Source: Sesamum alatum
Lineage: Eukaryota > Streptophyta > Magnoliopsida > Lamiales > Pedaliaceae
Assembly: GCA_034509735.1 (NCBI GenBank)
Contig: JACGWO010000007.1
Location: 25,696,046 to 25,760,045 of the forward strand
DNA length: 64,000 bases
Reading direction: 5' to 3'
Shown here: positions 24,199-32,534 of the stretch, piece by piece
Layout: each line of letters begins with the position of its first letter
Numbering within the stretch: the first letter of the stretch is position 1
Program-made: the position numbers and the translations under genes
Notes under the pieces: generated by a model
Seen by the model: the letters and a program-made list of their open reading frames with translations, nothing else
What the model was told of the DNA's origin: nothing
Databases searched by the model: none

Positions 24199-25084
24199 TG
24201 TTAGAATAGGTGACCATGTAAGCCAATTTTGGCAGGAATATGTAACCTATGTCTAGACAATTTCAGGTGTTTGGTAAATCATTAATGAATAAAGAAGTGA
24301 ATTTCATTTGGCATCACTTTGTTTGTGTTCACTTATATTTGTTTTCCATATCTGTTCACTACGCAAACAAAGCCCACGGACTGAGAATCAATTTCGGGAC
24401 TGGGACTACGCTTGGAGGTAGGTCCATGGAATCAGTCTTCCCGAATCAGTCCGGAAATCTCCAAGTCAAGGAATCCCGAAAATGGGTACCGGGATTCCAT
24501 TTGAGACTTGCACTAAGCACCTGCTGTCGTGTTTCATCGACGGGTGACGAGGGTCGTCTAAGCAGTGTTAGTGGGTCAGCATGCTAGGACGCAGCTGACC
24601 GAGGTGACTCGCGGGAACCGTCTTACGGAGGACCTTGAGTATGGTCAGCAAGGTATGACGTGTATTCCCGGTTCCAACGGTACAGGTCAAGTCCTTTGAC
24701 TTGAGGAATTACTGAGTTTACCTGTACATCAGGGCTGTATCTTAGATATGGTGAGAGATTGCCAGAATTCTCTTTGGTAGTCATAAGCCATGTCTAGTGC
24801 AGTTCTGGTGTACAAAGTGACAGTAGTTTCCAAGAAAGGATCTGTCTCCTGTCAATAGGTTTTTGGCAGTTGAGTCTCATGTATACTCTAGGTCTTGTCC
24901 CTAAAACTGTGGCCACAGTGACTGAACAGAAGAGAAGGATTCCCTTGCGGCGCTTAGTGAGGACAGACCGACACTTAGGTCCAAAATGGGTACCTGCACT
25001 TTCCGTGCCCTAGACTCTAAGTGATGAGACCGAAGACAGAAGGACAAGTATACTGTTAGAGCCTAAATGTTCATCCCTGAATAT

Positions 25085-25197
25085 TTCACCTAGTCTCTAG
25101 TGCCATGGACCGTTGCTAGATGGCCACCCATGGTAACGGAAGGGATTCTAGGAATCCGACCAAGTCTAGCTGAAAGGTGAACCTAAAGAGTCACACA
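25085..25197 (+). promoter_or_regulatory. U3 block shared by A, B and C LTRs
   Basis: TTCACCTAGTCTCTAGTGCC, then CATGGACCGTTGCTAGA and GGCCACCCATGGTAACGG, followed after a variable gap by CCAAGTCTAGCTGAA and AAAGAGTCACAC. The same text is in B LTRs (22101-22210) and C LTRs (7368-7492), while surrounding U3 sequence differs. CCGTT and AACGG can pair. It may be an upstream control element; the role is inferred. Confidence 0.6.
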
Positions 25198-25488
25198 CTA
25201 TCCACACACATTTAGATATTTAATTAGGAATTAAATATTGGAGTGAAGGAATGATTAAATTGGATTTAATCGGGTCCTTTATTTTTCTTAGAGAAATAAT
25301 TCCTTCTATTAGATATAAGGAATTAAATTGATAAATTAGATTTATCAAAGGGATTTATTTAATGGGCTTAAATAATATTTATATTTATTTTTTAGCCTCT
25401 TGGAAATATTTAAATAGGTTTTAAATATTCCATTAAATTAAATTAAATCAACGGTGAGATGAATGGGAGAGATGGATGGCTAGGATTG

Positions 25489-25550
25489 TTTTGACTAGGT
25501 CAAAACACTACTTTGACTAGGACTTTGACTAGGTCAAAATCCTAGTCAAA
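25489..25550 (+). promoter_or_regulatory. W-box-like cluster upstream of TATA
   Basis: Within 62 bp there are repeated TTGACT and GTCAAA boxes, including the inverted pair TTTGACTAGGTCAAA twice. TTGAC(C/T) is the core bound by plant WRKY factors. The cluster ends about 56 bp before the TATA box and is kept in every A LTR. A weaker version is in the C LTR. Confidence 0.6.
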
Positions 25551-25606
25551 ATAGAGTTCTTGAAAGAGGAGTTTAAAGAGGATTAGACTCCTCTTCTATA
25601 TAAACC

Positions 25607-25614
25607 CTAGCATC
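25607..25614 (+). promoter_or_regulatory. TATA box of A2 5' LTR
   Basis: TATATAAA, with CA-rich and CT-rich sequence starting about 30 bp downstream as in many plant core promoters. Equivalent boxes: 33932-33939, 44042-44049 and, on the minus strand, 60713-60720. Confidence 0.75.
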
Positions 25615-26185
25615 CTACAAGTTGAAGGATGATGAATCTCCAACACACACACAACACACACACAACTCGGCTCTCTCTCTCCCTCTATCTCGTCCGCCCT
25701 CTCTCTCTCACACACTCCAAGAAAATCATTCCACTAGTTCTCATGTTCTTGGAACATTAGAAATTGATGAATCAATACCGTTAATTCATAACGTGTTGTT
25801 GATTCATCCACTCCAAAATAAACTTGTTCGTTGCTAGCACGACGTGCAAGATACGTGGGTGGATCGTGTGTCACGATTTGGAGGGTCTCAAGAACGAGAT
25901 CTTGGTGCAAAACGGGGAACAACGAGTGTAGCCGTTGAAGACGAAAACGACAACGGGTAGGTCTCGTTTATGATTTTCGTCCTCTTTATTTTCTACCCTA
26001 TGGCCTCCATGATTCTTTTATGTTCTATTTATTCATGAGATACACCGAACACCCGGGAATTTCAAAGGCACACCCTTTGAAACGTGTTCTTTAATTTAAA
26101 GCATGTTTAAATTCCGCATTTAATTTTAATTATACCGCGCTTCCGCATTCGCGCTTTTCCCGGGACGATCCACAATTTCTTTCAG

Positions 26186-26197
26186 TGGTATCAGAGC
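26186..26197 (+). other. A2 primer-binding site (tRNA-iMet)
   Basis: TGGTATCAGAGC begins two bases after the LTR end and matches the initiator-Met tRNA 3' end. Confidence 0.92.
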
Positions 26198-26395
26198 CCG
26201 GTTCGGTGTATAGGCCTAGGGTTTATGTGCGTTTTAAGCATGAAACGTGTTTTTTAGCATGTTTTAATTGAATCTTGATTTTTCTTGATTATTAAAGCAT
26301 GTTGTTTTATTGCTTTTAATTCGTGAGAAATTCTGAACATTGGTATTTTTCTGTTTTTTCTTGGGAAACGGGGAAAATTGAACTAAAAACGAGAA

Positions 26396-26938
26396 ACGCC
26401 ACAGCCGGCCAGCCGGGAAGGCTGGCCGCGCGCAGCCGAGCGCTGCCGGCAGGGCAGACGCGCGCAGGCAAGGGTAGCCTGCGCGCGCCCGCCCAGCCGG
26501 TCGCGCAGGGGCAGCGCGCGCGCAAGGGGGCGCCTCCAGGCGGGCACGCGGGCAGACGAGGGTGTCTGCGCGCGCGCGGCCAGTAGGCGCGCTCATGCGC
26601 GCGCGCGCGCGCAAGGCTGTCGGGCGGAGAGCCCGCGCGCGGACGGCACCAGGCGCGCTGCCAGGCGCGCGCGCACGCAGACGGAGGCGTCTGCGCGCGC
26701 GCGCCCGGCGGCCGTGCCCAGTGCGCGTCTGCGCGCGCGCACTGCGCACAGCGCAGTCACGCGGCTGGCGACCAGCAGGCCTGCGCGCGCGAGGCAGAGA
26801 AGCCTGCGCGCGCGACGGCCTGCCGGAACACCAGGCCGCGCAGCGCGCTGCCGGCCAGGCGCGCGCGCCCGGCCAGGCAGTGCCTGCGCGCACGGCCGGC
26901 CGGCTGCTGCCGGTGGTGGCGGCCGGCGGCTGCTGCAG
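26396..26938 (+). repeat. GC-rich hairpin array in A2 leader
   Basis: About 540 bp of very high GC with many GCGCGC runs inside AT-rich DNA. Successive imperfect palindromes are visible, for example GGCCAGCC/GGCTGGCC, GCGCGCAGGC/GCCTGCGCGC and GCAGAC/GTCTGC, each with a loop of 4-7 bases and recurring roughly every 60-70 bp. The same array, with indels, is in A3 (44846-45476) and A4 (59410-59922). The edges are sharp on both sides. Confidence 0.85.
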
Positions 26939-27675
26939 CTAGGGTTTTTTGAAACCCTAGTATTATTTTATTTTTTATTATTATTTACTTTTCAGTTTTA
27001 ATTTTGAATTAATTCTGAAAATTCGTTTTTGGGTTCAATTTTTGCCTAAATTCCTAAAGACATTATTTTAGGAGTAAAATAAATTGGATTTGGAATCCCG
27101 GGGTTATTTTACTTAAAATAATGAGGAAAGGTTTTCCTAAAACGAGAAAAATATTATTACCAATATTTGTGTTTTATTTTTTCACACGTTGCGCACATGA
27201 TCATTTATTTCTGTTTTGGATTATGATGATTGGAAATCATGAATTATTGGTATATTGTAATTATGTGATTGGATCATGTGATTATGTGTGTTGGATGGAA
27301 ATGGATGATCACGAGCCCTAGACCGGATGTATGGTTTAATTTTCTGTTGGGCCTGTGTGCCTCTTTAACTGCTTTCTCCTTCTCTCTTTCTAGTTGCCTT
27401 GGAATAATAAGGCATTCTACCTCCCTCCTTATGTACTCCCCCGGGTTTTCGCTGCGGTTTCTATTTTTATAATGTAATGAGAGTAGACTAGGAGTGAGGT
27501 TTCCATTTTTGTAATTGGTGGAGTAGAAGGAAGGACCACATGGAGAGCCCAGACCGGAGGTCCCTTGGCGTTTCCATGAAGTGAAGAAAGAGAAAAAGAG
27601 ACCAAGGCCCATCAGCGTGATGATTGGGTTACTATTATTGTAATAGTGTAGGACAACCCTAGATTGACCATAGAT

Positions 27676-27693
27676 CCACTGCGGGCTCAGTGG
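27676..27693 (+). promoter_or_regulatory. Leader hairpin CCACTG/CAGTGG, A2 copy
   Basis: A six-base stem around the loop CGGGCT. The sequence CACTGCGGGCTCAGTG is unchanged in A2, A3 (46217-46234), A4 (58653-58670), B (36980-36995) and C (10475-10492), and the text after it (GTCGCATAGG, then GTGATCATCC) is also kept. Confidence 0.6.
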
Positions 27694-27876
27694 GTCGCAT
27701 AGGATTTGGGCTCGTGATCATCCAACAGGGGCGTGCTAGGCTTTAATTTTGCATGTGGTTATTATGATGGATAAATGGCTTTTTATTTATCATATAACTG
27801 CTATGGATGGATTTTATTTATGCATTATGGATGAATGTATGGATATATTATGAGATCTCGGTCATTCACTACTCTC

Positions 27877-28220
27877 ACATTGGTTGGACCAATGTTGAAA
27901 TATTAGACCCTAGATAAAATGGACATGAACTCTAGGAGTTTGTCCATGCCTTCCAATCCATGGCACAGTGAGGAAGCTGTTTTAGGTCAATAGCGTGGTC
28001 TCACGAGTCGTGGCACGTTATTGTACTTAAAAGAAGCTGCACTGTGTCATGAACGAAAAATGGGCTGCTGTTACCTGTCTCACGAGTCGTGGGGGTACCA
28101 GTCGGTCTGTGGCTCGGTCGATTGGGTCGGGTCTAACGCCCAATTAGCATGATTCGCTTGGAGTCCTCGGGATCATGCGAAAGGGTGAGGCTATAATCTT
28201 GGGAATCTCGTGGAACGAGA
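27877..28220 (+). promoter_or_regulatory. Conserved leader stem-loop chain, A2 copy
   Basis: Helices: ACATTGGT/ACCAATGT (27877-27895); ATGGACA..AACTC/GAGTT..TGTCCAT (27919-27947); outer stem CATGGCACAGTG (27959) with CACTGTGTCATG (28040) enclosing CAATAGCGTG (27988) with CACGTTATTG (28014), loop GTCTCACGAGTCGTGG; second hairpin CTGTTACC (28068) with GGTACCAG (28094), same loop; GCATGAT/ATCATGC (28147/28172); TCTCGT/ACGAGA (28206-28220). B and C keep these helices with different bases, and A3 has a paired change in the outer stem. It lies about 250 bases before the gag ATG, so it is in the genomic RNA leader. The function is unknown; packaging, dimerisation or ribosome recruitment are candidates. 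Confidence 0.8.
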
Positions 28221-28466
28221 ATGGTATGGAATACCTCCCACAGGATCTTTTCAATGCGAATCGTAAAAGCGGGGTATGGGAAAAATCGCTGTGGATCCCA
28301 AGCCCACTAGGAAAGGATTTCCCGAAAATCACGTTTGAGAGTACCGTGTTTTCGTATAAATAGTGGGAGGATTAAATGACTAAAGACCAAGCATTTAATT
28401 ATTTCATCAAACCACCGTCTTTATTTTCTGCTGATCGCGCGTTGTTTTCTAAAATGTAGATTTAAA

Positions 28467-31400
28467 ATGTCTAAGAACCCACTATCAACCATTCTTGAGA
28501 CAAACAAATTCAATGGAACAAATTACAACGACTGGTTGCGCAATCTCAGGATAGTCCTAGATTACGAGAACCAAGGCTACGTCATGGACGAGCCTCTCCC
28601 TAGGACCTTACCGGAAGGATCCACGCCAGAAGAACGTGAGACGTTCGAGACTTGGCATAAGGATAACCTGAAGGTCCGTAGCGTCATACTTGCTTCGATG
28701 ACCAATGAGATTCAGAAGCAATATGAAAGGCTAGACGATGTCCCTTCCATTATGGCTCGCCTTAAGGATTGCTATGCAGTCCCGGACCGGCATACTAGGT
28801 ATGTCGCGACCAAGGCGTTCTTTGGAACTAAAATGACAGAAGGATCCTCTGTACAAGAGCATGGGGTTAAAAATGCTTACCCTAGTGGAAAAGCTCGAGG
28901 ACCTAAAGGCAGGTCTCGATAACGAAACGTACATAGATGTGATCCTTCAGTCACTCCCACCCTCCTTCGACAATTTATTGTCAACTATAACATGAATGCA
29001 CTTGAGAAGGGCATTCATGAGTTGATCAATATGTTGGTGCAATATGAGGCAACGACTAAGAAGTCCACGCCTTCGGTATTGTTTGGAGGTGCTTCAACTT
29101 CCAAGACGAAAGGCAAGGGTGCCGGACGTTGGAAAAAGAAGAAGGGGAAGGGAAAAGCCGTCATAGCAGCTACGAACACTCAGAGTGTTCCCATTGCCAA
29201 AGAGGGGAAAGGCAAAGGAAAGGGAAAGATTGTCTCCAAGCAACAGTCAAAGGCATATGACATATGTATCAACTGCCGTGAGAAAGGGCATTGGAAGAGA
29301 GAGTGCCCCAAACTCTTCTCAAACCAAGGTATATATGTGATTGAGGTTAATATGGTCACTAATTCTGCCTCTTGGGTATTGGATACCGGCTGTGGAGCTC
29401 ACATTTGCAATGATTTGCAGGTGCTGAAAAGAAGCAGAAAACTAAGTAGCGGGACATGATCCTGAAGCTTGGAAATGGCAAGGTCATCTCGGCAGAAGCA
29501 GTAGGATCCGCCACTTTAGTGATTAGTGATACCATTAGCATAGAATTAGAGCAGGTTTATTTTGTACCTAGTATGATTAAGAACATCATTTCCATTCCAT
29601 TGTTGGACAATAGTGGTTATGAGTTCAGAATCAATAAAAATTGCTTTTATTTGATGAGGTGTGGAATTGCTCATCTACTTGGTACATTGCACAACGGGCT
29701 CTATATCTTGCAACAAACGAATTTCGTTCTTAACGCTCAACACAAACGGAAATTAGATAATAACGGGAACGCACGTCTGTGGCACGCTAGGCTAGGTGAC
29801 ATATCCCAAGATAGGATGAAAAGGTTGGTAGACTCAAAGAACCTAGAGGTTGGGGACTTGAGCGATCTACCAACTTGTGAATCTTGTCTAAGAGGGAAAA
29901 TGACCAAGAAGCCCTTTGTAGGTCAAAGCAGGCTTGCCACGGGTCTGTTGGACTTGGTCCATACAGACGTATGTGGACCACTAAGGACGCAGGCTCGAGG
30001 TGGGTTCTCCTACTTCATAACCTTCACCGATGATCATTCACGGTATGGTTATGTTTACCTAATGAGGTACAAGTCTGAAGCTCTTGAGAGGTTTAAAGAA
30101 TTCAGACTTGGAGTGGAGAACCAGACCAACTGCAAAATTAAAGTCCTACGATCAGACCGAGGCGGTGAATACCTTAGTGCCGAATTCCTAGATTATCTAA
30201 AAGAAAATGGTATAATATCGGAATGGACACCTCCCGGAACACCACAGTTAAATGGCGTCTCTGAAAGGAGGAACCGAACCCTGTTGGACATGGTTCGGTC
30301 CATGATGAGTTTTACCAAATTGCCCTTATCGTTTTGGGGTGATGCATTAGAAACGGCAGCCAAGTTGTTAAATTTGGCGCCTACCAGTGCATTGACCCAA
30401 ACGCCATATGAGATATGGCACGGCAAGCCTGCGTCCTACAACTACTTGAAAGTATGGGGTAGCCCCGCATACGTCAAGAGGTTAGTGGGAGATAAGCTAG
30501 AATCCAGGTCTAGCCTATGCAGGTTCGTTGGATACCCTAGAGAAACTGCGGGTTATTACTTTTATGACCCTTTGGAACAAAAGGTATTTGTTTCAAGGAA
30601 TGCAGTATTCTTGGAGCAAGGCTTCCCGGAGGATATCCAACCTGATGAGCTGATCCTTGAGAAATCAAGTGATGGAACTCAGCCATCAGAAATAGCCGCG
30701 GAAACCTCACCAAGAGGATTTAGGATTAACGCACGGAGGGCTGACCAACCTAGAGAAGTCCAACATGCTAGGCATGAAGGACAACCTCAAGAAAGGCCAG
30801 TCCCGGCCCTGAACCGCCGGCTCCGATACAGTCAGCGCCCACAGTCACCACTAACGTTCCCGTCCTCCGTAGGTCCACTAGAGAATCCAGACCTCCAGTG
30901 AGATATGGGTTTCTAGGTGCGACCGATCTTCTGGATAACGATCCTAAGACATACGGGGAAGCGATGTCTGACATCGACTCCGGGAAATGGCTTGAGGCCA
31001 TGAAGACCGAAATGGACTCCATGAGCGAGAACCAAGTTTGGAGACTTGTAGATCCACCGAAAGGTGTTAAGCCAGTGGGCTGTAAGTGGGTCTACAAGCG
31101 CAAACTCGGCGTTGATGGAGAAGTCACAACCTTTAAGGCTAGGCTTGTAGCTAAGGGATACACTCAACGACCCGGGGTCGATTTTGAGGATACCTACTCG
31201 CCAGTAGCCATGGCTAAGTCCATTCGGATCCTGCTTGCCATAGCAGCATGGTATGACTATGAAATATGGCAGATGGACGTGAAAACGGCCTTCCTCAACG
31301 GTTTTCGTTGAAGAAGAGATCTATATGGATCAGCCGGAGGGTTTCACGGTCACTGGAGAAGAACAGAAGGTCTGTCGTCTCCAGAAGTCCATCTATGGCC

Positions 31401-32518
31401 TCAAACAAGCATCCCGAAGTTGGAACATTCGATTTGATGAAGTAATACGGGGATATGACTTCATCAAAAACGAATCCGACCCTTGTGTATACAAGAAGGT
31501 CAGTGGGAGCTCTATAGTGTTCCTAGTGCTTTACGCGGATGACATTCTGCTCATTGGTAATGACGTCAGAATGTTAGGAAACACAAAAGCATGGTTGTCA
31601 ACCAAGTTTTCCATGAAGGACTTGGGTGAAGCCTCCTACATCCTAGGCATCCAGATTGTCAGGGACAGATCTAAAAGGATGTTAGGGCTCACCCAAAACT
31701 CGTATATGGAGAAAGTCCTAAAGAGATATCGAATGGACAACTCCAAACGAGGATTCCTTCCAATGAGGCATGGGATCAAGTTGTCCAAGAAGCAGTCCCC
31801 GCAGACTGATGAGGAACTTGAAAAGATGAAAGTCATCCCCTATGCTTCTGCCGTAGGTAGCATCCAATATGCGGTCCATTGCACTAGGCCTGACATTGCA
31901 TACGCTTTGAGCGTGACAAGCAGATATCAGTCCTGTGCAGGAGAGGCACATTGGAATGCCGTTAAGGACATCCTTAAGTACCTTAGGAGGACTAAGGAAA
32001 TGTTCTTGGTCTATGGCAATGGAGAACTAATTCTGGAAGGCTTTAGCGACGCTAGCTTCCAGTCTGATGACGATGATGCCAAGTCTCAATCGGGGTATGT
32101 ATTCAAACTCAACGGAGGAGTAGTGGCTTGGAAAAGTTCCAAGCAAGCAACCACTGCTGACTCCACCACTGAGGCTGAATACATAGCAGCTTCAGAAGCT
32201 GCTAAGGAAGCGGTTTGGATGAGAAACTACATCCAAGAGTTGGGTGTGGTGCCTAGCATCGCCGAGCCTGTTGTCATCTTCTGTGATAACAACGGTGCAA
32301 TAGCGCAAGCAAAGGAACCGAGATCTCATCACCGTTCCAAACAAATTCTTAGACGCTACCATCTTCTTAGAGAAATGGTAGGAAGAGGTGACGTTCGGAT
32401 GGACCGAGTCAACTCAACAGACAACACAGCAGACCCGCTGACAAAGCCTATGTCGCAGAGTGCTCATACGCAACATCTTGAGAAGATGGGGATTAGGCAT
32501 ATGGGTGATTGGCTTTAA
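28467..32518 (+). pseudogene. A2 gag-pol, five single-base frame breaks
   Basis: Gag (UBN2-type) from the MSKNP start, basic linker, CCHC knuckle (CINCREKGHWKREC), protease DTG, integrase, reverse transcriptase, RNase H. The length (4052 bp) matches A3 and A4. Breaks relative to those copies: extra A near 28868, one base lost near 28970 (restoring frame), one G lost near 29455, one C lost near 30810, extra T near 31303. Two key residues are also altered: the integrase zinc-site motif reads LGD instead of LGH, and the polymerase motif reads LYADD instead of LYVDD. It cannot make a full polyprotein as read. Several breaks are in short homopolymers, so base-calling error is possible for those. 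Confidence 0.92.
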
Positions 32519-32523
32519 AGGTC

Positions 32524-32533
32524 AAGTGGGAGA
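32524..32533 (+). other. A2 polypurine tract
   Basis: AAGTGGGAGA lies directly before the 3' LTR. Confidence 0.85.
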
Positions 32534-32534
32534 T

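Larger units (their letters stand above)
24199..26184 (+). repeat. A2 5' LTR
   Basis: 1986 bp, TGTTAGAATAGG to TTTCTTTCA. Contains the shared U3 block (25085-25197), TTGAC cluster (25489-25550), TATA box (25607-25614), CA/CT-rich start-site region, and a donor-like GGGTAGGT at 25955-25962. Confidence 0.95.
26198..28466 (+). other. A2 leader between PBS and gag
   Basis: 2.27 kb without a credible gene. In order: AT-rich start, GC-rich hairpin array (26396-26938), AT-rich stretch, a pyrimidine run ending TTTCTAG at 27387-27393 that looks like a splice acceptor, hairpin CCACTG/CAGTGG (27676-27693), and the stem-loop chain 27877-28220 before the gag ATG. Arginine/alanine-rich open frames over the GC array exist on both strands and are not supported as genes. 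Confidence 0.8.

Noticed and set aside
26186..26197. tRNA gene suggested by TGGTATCAGAGC
   Set aside because: Only the 12 bases complementary to the tRNA 3' end are present; there is no cloverleaf. It is the primer-binding site, as at 8599, 36090, 44634 and 60119.
26264..27001. Long Arg/Ala-rich open frames over the GC arrays (also 44761-45379 and 59405-60125)
   Set aside because: They occur in several frames on both strands at once, lack any known domain, and differ between copies by indels. High GC removes stop codons by chance.
27877..28220. Hammerhead ribozyme or other self-cleaving RNA
   Set aside because: I looked for the CTGANGA and GAAA core in the expected arrangement and did not find it; the stems do not meet at a three-way core of that type.
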